Assembly: GCA_034401795.1 (NCBI GenBank)
Contig: CM067373.1
Span: 38,985,669-39,049,668 of the forward strand
Origin: Chaetoderma sp. LZ-2023a
Lineage: Eukaryota; Mollusca; Caudofoveata; Chaetodermatida; Chaetodermatidae
DNA: 64,000 bases
Direction of reading: 5' to 3'
Shown: positions 19,710-30,603 of the stretch, piece after piece
How the letters are laid out: each line of letters starts with the position of its first letter
Numbering within the stretch: position 1 is the first letter of the stretch
Made by a program: the position numbers and the translations under genes
Notes under the pieces: model-generated
The model's input: only the letters and a program-made list of their open reading frames with translations
What the model was told of the DNA's origin: nothing
The model's database searches: none

Positions 19710-19780
19710 TATAATCTTCTGCCCCCCCCCCCCCCCCCAGGTCGGCCCCCACCAGCATGTGATACCATCAAAATCCCCTT

Positions 19781-19885
19781 ATTAGAGAAATGCAACTGGA
19801 TAGGTATACACGTCTGCGGTGTTGACATGAACATAAAAAACCCATATTAGAGAAACGCAACTGGATAGGTACACACATCTGTTAT
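19781..19885. repeat. short direct repeat upstream of the polymerase gene
   Basis: ATTAGAGAAATGCAACTGGA at 19781 recurs with one change at 19845, 64 bp apart, directly before the first ATG of the polymerase region. It may be a leader duplication. Confidence 0.6.
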
Positions 19886-22800
19886 GGACATTGATGAAGT
19901 ACTTCAAAATTTGGTGAGATTGTTGCAGCAGGGACTTAATAGCCGTACCACTTATGCCGAGAACCTGGCAGCTCTCCTTCCAGAGAAGCCAACCCCAGCC
20001 CCACGCAGGAAGCTGCCAACCACTCCCGAGAAGCCAACCCCAGGCCCATGCAGGAAGCGGCCAACCACTCCCGAGAAGCAAACCCCCGCCCTCTGTTCCA
20101 AGAAGCCCCCTCCACCCAGAGCTAGAAACCCCACCCAAGTTCACAGATGAGGAGATTGACAGGTTTCTTGATGCTATATTCCAGGAAATGAGAGACATAC
20201 TCCCAGGATTTGTGAAGGTCCCACATGCAATCCAGAACTATCTGCGGGGATAGGAATTTCCTGGACATGGGGGGAAAAGATCCAACAGCTTTCCTGGATA
20301 AAAACCTGGACAAGATCGAGAGGAAGTTGGTGGAAGAGGTCCTCGACCTGAAGGGGGTGAAGTTCTGGCTTGCTCTCAAGATCACCCTCCACAAGAAGAA
20401 GAACGACGGGACAGAGGTCACCACAAATCCCCTGTTCTGGTCTAAGCAGCATGCCATCCTGAAGGCAAGCGATATTAGCGAGGCTGTGAAGGAGGCCAAA
20501 GATAAGGTGCTGCAAAGCTTTAAGAATTACAACCGTGAGGGGTCTGGCTGGGAAGTCGACCAGGTCCATGCATTGTACCTCAACATCGCCAGATATCAAC
20601 CACAACGTGGTGGGTCATACATTGATCTCCCCCCCCCCCTTCGATTAAGCGAAAACGTGCCATGATTAATGTCCAGAACAAAGATGATGACCACTGTCTT
20701 CGCTGGTCTCTCTTGGCTGCTGCTTATCCTGCAGAGAGTAATTCCCAGCGGACATCGAAGTATTTAGGGCACTGGGACATGCTTGACTTCAGCGGTGTAG
20801 ACTCTCCAACCCCTCTCCACCAGCTTAAGCATGTTGAGCGGCAGAATGGCCTAGCCATTAATGTATTCAGGCATGACAAGGGTGTCTACCCACTGCATCT
20901 GAGTGAGGCTGATCCCGTCATTCCAAGGACAAATCTGCTGCTTATCGAGAAGGGTGGCAAGCAACACTATACCTGGATTAAGGACCTGAATCATCTGCTC
21001 TATGATCAGAGTCAGTATAAAGGGAGAAAGCGCTTCTGCGAGCGGTGTCTCCACTGTTATTCTCGCGAAGACCTTCTCATCAAGCACAAACCAGAGTGCT
21101 GCGGCATCAGTGACAGACCAATGTGCATAAGAATGCCTACAGAGGACAGGAAGATGCTACAGTTCACCAACCACCGCAAGCAACTCAAGGTGCCAGTCAT
21201 CATCTATGCCCACTTTGAAGCCCTAACAAACACGATTGAGGGGACAGAGGTGAATCCGGCTCAGAGCAGCACAGAGAAAACGCAACACCATGAGATCTGT
21301 GGGTTCTCATACATTGTGGTCCACTGTGAGGGTGTCAGTGAACCACCAGTGCTGTATCGAGGAGAAGATGCAGCTAAGCACTTCTTGGATCGATTGGCAT
21401 GGGAAGAGAAGATAACAGCCATGCTTGCCCACCCTAGGCTGATGGAGATGGCTAGAGAGGACTGGCAAGCTCATAAAACTGTGGTTAGTTGCCATGTGTG
21501 CGACAGACCATAAGATGGGGACAGTGTCAGAGATCACTGCCACATCACTGGTCTCTACCAATGCACACAATGTGTGTAATCTAAAGCTGAACCTCAACCC
21601 TAAAACCACCACCATCCTGGTTGTGTTCCACAACCTGCATGGGTACGATTCCCACCTCATCATGCAGGCCATCTCCCAAACAGAGAGACAGATCAACTGC
21701 ATCACCAACAATATGGAGAAGTACATCTCCTTCAGCCTCCGTCGGTTGCGGTTCATCGACTCGGCCCAGTTCCTCCCAGCATCACTTGACAAGCTGGTTG
21801 CCAGTCTCACAACGTTCCCACTTACAAAACAGTATGAGCCTAACACTGCCAAGTATGAGCTCCTGCTCCGCAAGGGAGACTATCATGACCTCTATCTGCG
21901 GTCTGACACTCTGCTCCTTGCAGATGTGTTTGAGAACTTCCGTATCACATGCCTCCAGCAGTAGCGTCTGGACCCAGCACACTATTACACAAGCCCAGGG
22001 TTGAGCTGGGATGCACTTCTAAGGAAGACAGGTGTGGAGCTGTAGCTCCTCACTGCCTACGACATGCATCTCTTCATAGAGAAAGGACTCAGGGGTGGTG
22101 TATCAATGGTCAGCAAATTCTATGCTAAGGCAAACAACCCATACATAGCTGGCTATAATCCACAACAACTGACAAGCCACATCATGTATCTGGATGCTAA
22201 CAATCTCTATAGCTGGGCAATGAGCCAACACCTGCCGAATGGGGTGTTTGAGTGGGTAGAGGACAATGATGTCAAAAAGATTACACAACACCCCAATCAT
22301 GATGAAAAGGGCTATGTCTTAGATGTTGACCTTGAGTACCCACAAGAGCTGCATGACATGCACAATGCCTACCTGCTGATGCCTGAATGGATGCAGGTGA
22401 AGGGAGAGTGGCTCTCAGAGTATCAGTGTGCATTGGGCAAGTCGATAGTGAAGACGGCAGCAGAAAAACTGGTGCCTAGCCTGAGAGACAAAGAACAGTA
22501 TGTTCTTCACTACCGCAACCTGAAGTTCTACCTTAGCCTGAGTATGAGGTTGAAGAAGGTGCACAGGGTTCTACGCTTCAATCAGTCACCGTGGATGGAG
22601 CCTTACATCCGACTAAACACAGAGCTCCATAAGAAGGCCAACAGCGACTTTGAGAAGGATCTCTACAAGCTGATGAATAACGCTGTCTTCGGTAAGACCA
22701 TGGAGAACTTGCACAAGTGAGTGGATGTCAAGTTAGTGTGGTTATCCGAGGAGGACAAGCTGCGCAGCCTAATAGCCAAGCCCAACTTCTCCCGGGCGAA

Positions 22801-23478
22801 GGTGTTCGATGATGATCTAGCTGCTCTCCACATGTGCAAGACGAGCCTGCTGCTGAACTGCCCTGTCTATGTGGGAATGTCCTCCTGGACCTCTTGAAGC
22901 ACCTCATGTATGACTTGTACTACAATGAGGTGAAGCGACTATATGGTGCTCACTGTGAGCTCCTGTAGACAGACACTGACAGCCTCCTGCTGGAGGTTCA
23001 GACAGAGGATGTCTTTGCTGATATGGCTGTGAGGAGCGACCTCTATGACACAAGCGACTACCCAGTAACACACCTGCTGCACAGTACTGCCAACAAGAAG
23101 GTCCAGGGCAAGATGAAGGATGAGTGTGCCGGGGTGCCAATCCAGATGTTTGTTGGCCTGCATCCGAAAATGTACTCCATCAAGCGGTTGGATGAACAGG
23201 AAGTCAAGACGGCAAAGGGTGTGCGCAGGGCTGTGGTTAGACAGATTCACCATGAGCAGTACAAGGAATGCCTCTTCGAGTGAAAGGTCTTCCACCATAG
23301 TATGAACATGCTGTGAAGTGAGGGTCACCACCTCTATGTTGTCTACCAAAACAAGACAAGCCTCAGCCCCTCAGACACAAAGCGATGGATCACTCCCAAT
23401 GGTATTCACACCCTGGCTTATGCTCACAAGGATGCCATCACTCCAATGGATGTCGAAGAGCTGCTGGGTAACGTATGA
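19884..23478 (+). pseudogene. pPolB: Polinton protein-primed DNA polymerase B, multiply broken
   Basis: Family B polymerase that would replicate the element. Order seen: proline-rich N-terminus; an N-terminal domain (20225-20665, KGVKFWLALKI, RGGSYIDLP); a zinc-knuckle-like CERCLHCYSREDLLIKH near 21040; the exonuclease I region at about 21200 (IYAHFEAL, with His where the family has Asp); exonuclease II (FHNLHGYDSHL); exonuclease III (YLRSDTLLLADVFE); palm motif A (YLDANNLYSWAM); motif B (KLMNNAVFGKTMENL); motif C (TDTDSLLLE). Stops or frame changes occur near 20149, 21513, 21962, 22045, 22718 and 22895, and a TAG at 22966-22968 replaces the residue just before TDTDS. The end (TGA at 23476) is tail-to-tail with the integrase. 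Confidence 0.9.
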
Positions 23479-23502
23479 GCATCATGTGACATCAACCAAC
23501 AG

Positions 23503-24812
23503 TCAAGGCTCGGTGTGGACACCATCTGGAGGATGTCTACTAAATGTAAGCACTCCTGGTGGAGGTAGCTGGATGTCTGTAGGGATAAGCTGGAGCGCCT
23601 CTCGTACAAACGGCCACCTAGGACTGCTCTTCGACTGTGCCATGTAGTATAGCGTAGGCTGTCCAGCTGTATCCACATACCTGTCAATCTTGTGTACATA
23701 TATCGACCAGTTGGGGTCAGTCGCCCGCCTACGTTCACCCTCCAACTCGCCAGACTCATACAAATACCAAACCAGGGAAGCGAACGGAAGTCTGTCCTCC
23801 GAGCACAGATCTTGAACAGAGCATAGTCATTCCGACTGTTGGGTCACAGAGGATCGCTGAATGGCATTGACTGGCTTCTGTCCTATCAGCCTAGTAACCT
23901 TAGCATTGGATCTCTCCAGCACAATGGGCAACCCTCTCATACATCATACTGATGTGGGAACAGCCTCTCTGCCAGCAGTGTCCGGTTCCACCGCTCGACA
24001 ATAGCCTGGGCATGGTGATGTCCCACCACCGCTCGACAATAGCCTAGGCACGGTGATGTCCCACCTCACCTCGCATAATCGGCACACCATGTTTCCGCAT
24101 GATGGCTGCAGTTTCACCTCTGAACCCCTTACCCTCATCCACTTGCAGCAACTCTGGCCACTAGAGGGGATTTTGTGGGTCCTCATAAGTACTCTGGAAC
24201 CCGGCCACCACCTGACCCGCAGACTTATCCGTGAGAGGCACTGTCGCTTTGTACCTGCTGGCTACATCGATGATGGTGATGGCGTACTTATAGGGTTTGC
24301 ATGTTCCTCTGGAACAGACCCGATCATGTGGAAGGAACAGCACATCAGCCTTATGGACTCTGTTCGGGATAAGTTCATCGAAGTGTGCATACTGAATGTG
24401 TCGTGGACGAGGTCTGTATATCTGCCACATCGCCTGCCTGGTGAGCCACTGGCTACCCATCTCCAAGGTGAATCTATGACCCTTGCGACGTGCAGCCTCG
24501 AGCAGCTGGTGAGGCTCACAGTAATATCCACCAGGTTGGTAGTACAGGGTCTCAAGAGGGGCGGTTGATGAACTCTCGGACTTCATCTCTGATGTCGACA
24601 CCTGTCCTCTCCTGTACAGCTCTGGCAAACTCTACACAGATGAACAGATGAACGTCAATCATCCGACAGTGGTCCCCGCGGCTGAACACCTCTTTGAATC
24701 CCTGTGAACACTGCTGTCTAATCTCTACAGCGCTGGCGTCATCACTGAAAGGAAGCTTATCGACAAAGGCTTGCCAGTTATGGGACTTGACCAGGTCATA
24801 GAGAGAAGCCAT
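23503..24812 (-). pseudogene. INT: Polinton integrase (retroviral type, DDE), broken
   Basis: Would insert the element by DDE strand transfer. ATG at 24812 follows a TTTAAG/TATA signal. The N-terminal part reads to about 24560, then shifts frame into HKADVLFLPHD (first Asp), a TIIDVASRYK strand and KSAGQVVAGF. At about 24160 it shifts again, and the segments for the second Asp and the Glu helix (IVERW-like) lie at 23990-24130. A 38-bp tandem duplication (23988-24063) repeats the Glu-helix segment. The C-terminal region (23503-23763: GELEGERRRATDPNWS, YYMAQ) matches the C-terminal, chromodomain-like part of Polinton integrases. It is inactive by frameshifts and the duplication. Confidence 0.88.
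23988..24063. repeat. 38-bp tandem duplication inside the integrase
   Basis: CCACCGCTCGACAATAGCCT begins at 23988 and again at 24026; the two 38-bp units differ at a few positions (GGGCATGG versus AGGCACGG). Confidence 0.88.
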
Positions 24813-24814
24813 CT

Positions 24815-24832
24815 TATATAGCACGTCTTAAA
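24815..24832 (-). promoter_or_regulatory. TTTAAG/TATA signal before the integrase
   Basis: On the minus strand: TTTAAG (24832-24827), then ACGTG, then CTATATA, two bases before the AGATGG that holds the start codon (24812). This is one of a repeated set in this element. Confidence 0.6.
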
Positions 24833-24879
24833 TGTTCGGCAGCCCAGATGACTGCGAGTGCTATCGCAACATACATGAG

Positions 24880-25296
24880 CTATGGACCGGCAACGCCAAA
24901 GAATGTGCTTACCACTGAGGCAATGGCTGGGATAACCTCAGAGATCTTCTCAACTCCGTGGAGAGCATTGTTGGCGATTTTGTGGAGCGTCTCGCCAGCC
25001 TTCATCGTGAACAGAGCAATCAGAGCCCCAACTGCCACTAGTGGGCCAAGAGAGCCCTTCACATATGTACGATAAATTCCCTTGGCTCGGTGGATTAGTC
25101 AGTGGGATTCCAGCTCTACATCTTCACCATAATAGTCCTCATCATAGGTGTCCTCACCACAGTCGTCATCATTGTCCTCGTCTTCATCAGTCATCCTCAT
25201 CATAGTCCTCAACTGGATCCTCAAATGCTTCCAGTTCATACCTTGCTTGTAGTTCCTGCTGACTATATGGTGAATTTAAATCACCTGTATAGACAT
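24880..25296 (-). pseudogene. Polinton small acidic/hydrophobic protein, broken
   Basis: The ATG at 25296 overlaps the opposite gene's ATG as CATG. A short conserved segment (NSPYSQQELQARYELEAFE) in a second frame is followed by a strongly acidic Asp/Glu stretch. After an in-frame TGA near 25105 comes a hydrophobic, alanine/valine-rich segment (GPLVAVGALIALFTMKAGETL) ending in IPAIASVVSTFFGVAGP. The layout suggests an acidic soluble part and one or two membrane helices. I recognise similar small proteins in Polintons but cannot name the function. At least one frameshift and one stop are present. Confidence 0.6.
25275..25292 (+). promoter_or_regulatory. TTTAAA/GTATAG signal before the 25295 gene
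   Basis: TTTAAA (25275-25280), six bases (TCACCT), GTATAG (25287-25292), then AC and ATG at 25295. The spacing is the same as at 34819-34836 on the other strand. Confidence 0.65.
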
Positions 25297-25690
25297 GGCA
25301 TCTGCAATCTTGAATGCAGGCGTCTTTGCATTGACAAACTGGGGTTTCAGCTTCGCTGACCATAAGGTGGCGGAGGTAGAGAGAAAACGCCCTAAGCAGG
25401 CAATGGAGAAGCTGTCTAAGGAGAAGATTGAGTACAGCAAGGCACTCAAGTATATGCACCAAAAGGAGGCACGCCGATGGCAACAAAGGGCTCAAACCAC
25501 ACAGAACATCTAAGATGCTGATGCGAGTCTCGATGAGTACTACGAGGTTGTAAAGCTCTATGAGCCAACACTGGACTATGAGGCATTAGGAGGTCAGGAG
25601 ATGGCCGAGGTCATAGTAGTAGTGGCTGCTGTAGCAGCAGTGGTAGCTGGGGCAGCTGCTGGAGTTATGCTCTATGTTCGTTTAAGCTGA
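25295..25690 (+). pseudogene. Polinton small protein with C-terminal membrane helix, one nonsense codon
   Basis: 131 codons in one frame, with a single TAA at 25511-25513 (after TTQNI). The N-terminus is MASAILNAGVFALTNWGFSF, the middle is charged and helical (VERKRPKQAMEKLSKEKIEYSKALKYMH), and the C-terminus is a long Val/Ala membrane helix (VIVVVAAVAAVVAGAAAG) before TGA at 25688. Similar NAGVFALTN proteins occur in Polintons; the function is unknown to me, perhaps a virion membrane or accessory protein. Confidence 0.7.
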
Positions 25691-28213
25691 ATACCAGTGG
25701 TGTGTGATACACTAACCTTTGCATATCCAAAGTACAGCACCGTTACTCCGACCAGGCGAGTGCCCCCTCGCTCTCCGAAGAGGTTCCCAATATGAAAGCT
25801 GAGTTGGTTGCCATGGTTAGGCGGGATGTCCCTTCCTCCGAGGTGGCACTGACCTTCGAGTGCCAACTCGAGATCCTCGTGGTCACTGGTCAGGCGGAGT
25901 AGGGCATATGGCTTTGTTTTCTGTCAACAGAGACAGCAATCATTGGTCCCAGCCACCACAAGCTTGAAGTCGTCTAGCTCCCCCACCTCCTGGACCACCC
26001 CTCCTTTCTGAACCAAGACTGCTACAGCTATGCAGGCTGAGGGACCTCGTTGCAATGTCAACTCTAGACGCTGGTTAGCCGTGGCCTGGGCCTGCTGATG
26101 CTCTTGCTCTACATGTAGGATTCGTTGACTAGAGCCCGCACGTTTTAGTTCCTGGTCATTCTCCTTAGGGCTGGGCGGTTCGGCCTAAAAGCAAACAGGT
26201 GATGGTATCACTAATAAAACCGGTATTAACAAAATACCGGTTTAAGGGGTTAGAATGATCGAAAATAATTTGAAATATGAAAATATGCCGTTTTCATTAG
26301 CTACAGTACATGTATTTTGTGATGTGACAACTGACGTAAATTGCCATGAAATTAGAATGGTAACTACGTACGACTGCTCACTTCAACGCTATCTATCTCA
26401 AAATAGTAGTTAAAATAAATAAAATAAATAAAATAAATAAAGTCTGGTTCATGTGATGTCGTGAAAATAACACTCTAACTACTAAAATGTTGATTTTCAA
26501 CACTGTTAGTATTTTGGAAAGCATAGTAAAATCTAACACGTGTAAGTAGGAACTCGGATATGAGAGCGAGCTTAGGCTCCTAGTAGAGTACCGTACATAT
26601 GGTTAGAGTTCGTATAACCACCTACAGTATGATCTAGTCTAGTAAGTCATGTGTTTGTATTCGAGTACTCGGTATTTAGTAATACTCCTCAATAAACTGT
26701 CGTTCAAGCGGGTGAATGTCATTCAGCACATAACTAAAGAGTAGTCATTTCCCGGAAATTATGCCCCAAGAATTCTCACAAAAAATGTGTTTGACTATTT
26801 TTCGTATAATAAAGAGATTATGATAATTTGACAACATAAACGCAATGATTCGTGAATCTAACTTAAATCTACTTAAATCAACACTCCGTACTTGAAGATA
26901 TACAAAGACGAAAAAGACCGGGCCATAAAACAAAACGAGGTGATTCTAACGCCTATCAAGCAGAAAAGTCATGTGATAAAAATACTACAAATTTCACTCA
27001 TAAAATTGATAGTAGCGAATATCCCGCCGGAAGAATTTATTAACAACCAATCACATTACGCCTGCTTGTATTTGAGAGGTTAAGAGGTGTATTTTACTTG
27101 TAACTACTCTGCCAACGTAAGAAGCGACTTAATCGTTTTCATTTCTCGGGCATTCAAGCAATTTGTCTCATATGTCTTACTCCGTGATGGATCATTTTAT
27201 GTTTGTCGAAATCAATGATTTGTTTGGATTGGGAGTTCATTGTATAGCGTCGTTGTTTTCGCAGCGCGTTTCTTGATTTTCTTTGTATCATGTCAGATTT
27301 GGAATCCCAATTAAACATAGTACAAACTCGAATTTAAAAAAGGATTATTTGTTGCAAAGAAGAAATTTAGATTTTCAAATTATTCAATCTTACATTGAAC
27401 CCACAGAGCTTACGTTATGGAAAATTCATTGCTGGCAAATCAAATCATATTTGCCGAGGGTCGTCCTCGGCTGATTTGTTGGGATTTCACCTACACCCTT
27501 GCTTTCCCACGGTTAATAGTTATAGATGACTGTACTTTATGTCTAGTAACAAATGGTTACACTAGATGATACTATTAAACTGCAAGTCAAGAACAAACTA
27601 GTTTAGGACAGTCACCAGATTTTGCGCATTGGCGATCTTACGGACGGTTTTTCGTTTTTTTATTTTCGTAATGGTTTTTAAACCATCCCCATAAAAATCC
27701 GTGAGACAGTGTGAAACCGGTATACTGCCCAGCCCTAATTCTCATCATGCCAGACCTGAAGTCACGGAGAGGTCATCATTATATCTGTAAGATATTCAGT
27801 GTACACCCGAAGGAACAGTTTGTCCTGCATCAAGGCCGGGTTCATGTGTGTGTTCTCGAGGAGGGAGAAGAGTGGCACCGCGACAGGTATTTCTACATCT
27901 GGTTGTAAGTCGAATTCTGTGAAGCCGTTATTACATCTGACGGCATAGTATACTTTTCCGTTCAAATAGGTGGTGTCCAGGGTGTTATTGCTCTGCATAA
28001 TCTCCCACCTGCGGGAGCTCTACCTTCTTGGCCTCTGTGCTCTTGAGCTTGAACTTGAGCGTCATGCTCCTAATCTCATGGATCTGTCCCAAGAGGGTGA
28101 AGTTGATGAACTTCCCCGGTGTGGATAGAGGGTTTGCATCATGGATACTAGGACTGTCAAACAGTCCTTCCAAGAATCAGTGTGGTGTGAGGCCACACGT
28201 TCAACTGCCCCAT
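25672..28213 (-). pseudogene. Polinton capsid-like (possible minor capsid) gene, split by an hAT-like element
   Basis: The frame segments at 27985-28173 (FINFTLLGQIHEIRSMTLKF), 27762-27998 (YYAVRCNNGFTEFDLQPDV, HMNPALMQDKLFLRVYTEYL), the stretch to 26166 and 25672-26166 are collinear and of one character once the insertion is left out, about 300 codons in all. The beta-strand-rich sequence and size suit a single-jelly-roll minor capsid protein of Polintons, but I infer this from position and style rather than a diagnostic motif. Lesions: a 1.57-kb insertion, TGA stops near 27762 and 25916, and a frame change near 28160. Confidence 0.6.
26166..27737. mobile_element. non-autonomous hAT-like DNA transposon
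   Basis: The left tip TAGGGCTGGGCGGT and right tip (reverse complement) TAGGGCTGGGCAGT differ at one base. They are flanked by the 8-bp ATTCTCCT (26158-26165) and ATTCTCAT (27738-27745), an 8-bp duplication with one mismatch, as in hAT elements. The 1572-bp interior is AT-rich, has no transposase frame, and contains AAATA repeats (26415-26440) and subterminal ACCGGT motifs. It lies inside a Polinton gene. Confidence 0.88.
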
Positions 28214-28239
28214 CTGGATGCTGTACATACTGCTGCATG

Positions 28240-28256
28240 TTTAAACATCTGTATAT
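28240..28256 (+). promoter_or_regulatory. TTTAAA/GTATAT signal before the 28269 gene
   Basis: TTTAAA (28240-28245), five bases (CATCT), then GTATATAC. The first ATG (28269) is about 12 bases downstream. Confidence 0.55.
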
Positions 28257-28268
28257 ACAGGTTTTTAA

Positions 28269-29104
28269 ATGGTGATGTTTGGTAAAGTTCTCCAGCAGAT
28301 CATCTTTGGAGAGCAGAAGAAACCTGTATCACCATCCAAGAAGAAACCAGTATAGCTGCGCATTGACAGGGTCTGACAACTACTTCGTGACATCAACATT
28401 ATCCACGAGGGAGCCAAGGTCCAACCTCCATTTGATGCGGAGATACTGACTACTGTAGAGGAAACGACACCCGCCCATAGTACGAATGAATTATTGACTC
28501 AGATGCTCTACCAGAAGCTTGACAGCGCCCAGGGCAGGTCACTAGACATCTCCCCAGGACACCCACTAAGAGTTCTGTAATTCTAGCTCTCCAGATCTCC
28601 TAATAGTAGGGAAGTGGGCTGGCGTATTCAGCCTCCACACTGATGATGAACACTGGATGTTGGATGCTGGATGCTATACACTATACAGGCTGGGGCCACA
28701 GATTACGTCTGAGAGGAGATCGGTGCAGCCGTGACTGAGGGCCATGAGGCTGGGCATGCCACTGGTCACACCGAAGGTAGAGAGGAGGGGTTGGCCGCCG
28801 GCCACAAGGAGGCCATTGAGCACATCTTCAACGAAAGAGGTGCGAGCGGCTCACGAGAAACGAGGCAGCATTTAGAATATTCCCTGCTGAGAACTATCAG
28901 GACTACCTCATCAAAACTGTTCTCAAGGCAGATGCTAAGAAGTCATGGCTGAAGTGGGTCTTCCGCGAGAGGTTTCAGAAGAAGAGAGTCATAGCATCTG
29001 ATCCTCAGTGGATAAAGTTTCAGAAACATTCTCAAGAAGCTCATGAAGTTCCTCAAGCTTCTGACGAAGTTCCTCAAGCTTCTGATGAAGTTCCTCGACC
29101 CTGA
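28269..29104 (+). pseudogene. Polinton gene of unknown function, degenerate
   Basis: Starts MVMFGKVLQQIIFGEQKKP, then stops within 30 codons. Open segments in other frames follow (FDAEILTTVEE..LLTQMLYQKL; EGHEAGHATGHTEGREEG near 28731; KKSWLKWVFRERFQKKRV near 28945). The end encodes three EVPQASD-type repeats and a TGA near 29102. The charged EG/AGH repeat and the C-terminal heptads look like a structural or scaffold protein, but I do not recognise the family. Confidence 0.45.
29043..29099 (+). repeat. 21-nt tandem repeats (EVPQASD)
   Basis: GAAGTTCCTCAAGCTTCTGA units every 21 nt, at least two full and one partial, in frame with the degenerate gene. Confidence 0.75.
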
Positions 29105-29149
29105 AAAAGCGTCACCACCACTACTACTGTCGCGGCTCAGCTTCCTGGG

Positions 29150-30070
29150 CTAACGCTTTTGCTTTAGCTTCCTGGCTGGATCCAGCTTGTAGCTGAAGTT
29201 TTCTGCTTTCTCCAGAGAAGGCTTGAAGCGGGACAGCTCACCTGTCTCCTTGTTGCTGAAGATGAAGAGGTATAGAGCTGCGACATTCTGCACACCTGCG
29301 ATGAAGTCTTGCTTGGTCTCCTTGAGGGTCAGGCTGTCATATATTGTCTCAGGAAGGGCACGAGCACTCTTCGAGCTAAAGTACAGGAGCCTCGCATTGT
29401 GCCGGATATCTGCCGATATCTCACGGGTGCACTTCTGAAAGCAGATGAAGACAGTGATCTTGGTGTGCCGAATGCATCTGGTGATGTTGCTGAGGTATGT
29501 GACTGTCTTCTGGTCCATCGCGGGGTCGTCGATAACTATAACAAGTGGTTCAGTTAGTCGAGCCACGAGCAGCTTTTCCATCAGCGCTTGCAGGTTGTGC
29601 GTCTTGGTGATTGGACCACTGTACCACTGATTGTTATTGTTGACCGCCTCAGCGGTGGAGTCGGACACCAGGAGGATGTAGCGAGACTGAAGATGTTCGG
29701 CGAGCAGGGCCCACAGCAAGATGTTTTTCCCATGTCCTGATGGGGCAATGATCAGCACCACCTGACTGGCATCATCTGGTCTACTGCTGTATGGCACTGA
29801 CATGTTGCCTGTGTGTGTGTGAAGGATGGTCAGCAGCTCTTCAGCCGTAGCCTCGTCTATATCTGGGAGACTAAATTACAGTACTTCCTGTACCAGCACA
29901 TTTGCCTGCTGTGTGGGTAGCATTGTACCACCGGCGGCTATGAAGGATGCGATAGAGGCATCAAGCATGAAATCCCAACAAAAGCTGAGAAGGTAACGCA
30001 GAGGGCCTGTTTCAGTGCCCTCAGTGTCTAGTACCTTGAGTGTCCATATGATGCAAGCTTGAGCAGCCAT
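29150..30070 (-). pseudogene. ATP: Polinton packaging ATPase (FtsK/HerA superfamily), one nonsense codon
   Basis: Would pump element DNA into capsids. One frame of 306 codons from ATG 30070 to 29150, interrupted once by TAA at 29876-29878. The P-loop reads VVLIIAPSGHGKN (Walker A, with Asn in the usual Thr/Ser place), Walker B is PLVIVIDDP, followed by ITVFICFQKCTREI (sensor-like strand) and a C-terminal basic tail. The N-terminal 64 codons are hydrophobic and may not belong to the core ATPase; translation could restart at MSVPYSSRP (29803), which would give a 217-residue ATPase. The Lys-Asn P-loop change could reduce activity. Confidence 0.82.
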
Positions 30071-30072
30071 GC

Positions 30073-30090
30073 TTATTGTGTGATCTTAAA
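30073..30090 (-). promoter_or_regulatory. TTTAAG signal before the ATPase
   Basis: TTTAAG (30090-30085), ATCACA, then CAATAA, two bases before ATG 30070. It is a weaker match in the TATA-like box. Confidence 0.5.
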
Positions 30091-30105
30091 CAGCAGGACA
30101 AAGAA

Positions 30106-30577
30106 TCACGACTTCTTCACCTCGGGTAGTTGGAGCTTTGCTGTTGCATTCGCTTGGCCATCCACCGTGATATGGCTCAGGCCGATGGTGCCTACCTTGA
30201 GATTCTCCCCATCTTGTTGGTATGAGCTCTGTGGTTTCAGGAGATCCTTAACCAGGTACTATGCGTAGCACTCGATCATAACCTTGATGGCACCAGCCTC
30301 ACCGACTCCGAGTATACGTCGCATCACTGCCCTGTCTTTGATGCCAATCCCCGTGTATACAGTCTTGGCCTTGTTTATGGCTGATTGTCTTACCGTGTCT
30401 GTTTCCGATGAGATCTCTGGCTGGGATGGTACCTCGGATCTCTCCAGGTTCTCCATTCTCATCGAAGTCTAGGAAGGAGATGGGGGCAACAGTCTCATCT
30501 GAACCGAGGCATGCCTTGCCCAAGTGAGCGAGATCACCCAGCTCTTTGCTCTCTAGGTCTGTGAGTGACAGACACAT
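30106..30577 (-). pseudogene. Polinton gene of unknown function, broken
   Basis: ATG at 30577 (MCLSLTDLESKELGDLAHLG) follows a TTTAAG/GTATAC signal. There is one frameshift near 30465 into VPSQPEISSETDTVRQSAIN...GEAGAIKVMIECYA, an in-frame TAG at 30259, then YLVKDLLKP to a TGA at 30106-30108. It is about 157 residues, soluble and mixed alpha/beta in appearance. It ends 16 bp before the ATPase signal. No family recognised. Confidence 0.55.
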
Positions 30578-30584
30578 TGTTGGT

Positions 30585-30602
30585 GTATACATATGTCTTA
30601 AA
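30585..30602 (-). promoter_or_regulatory. TTTAAG/GTATAC signal
   Basis: TTTAAG (30602-30597), six bases (ACATAT), GTATAC (30590-30585), then seven bases to ATG 30577. Confidence 0.65.
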
Positions 30603-30603
30603 C

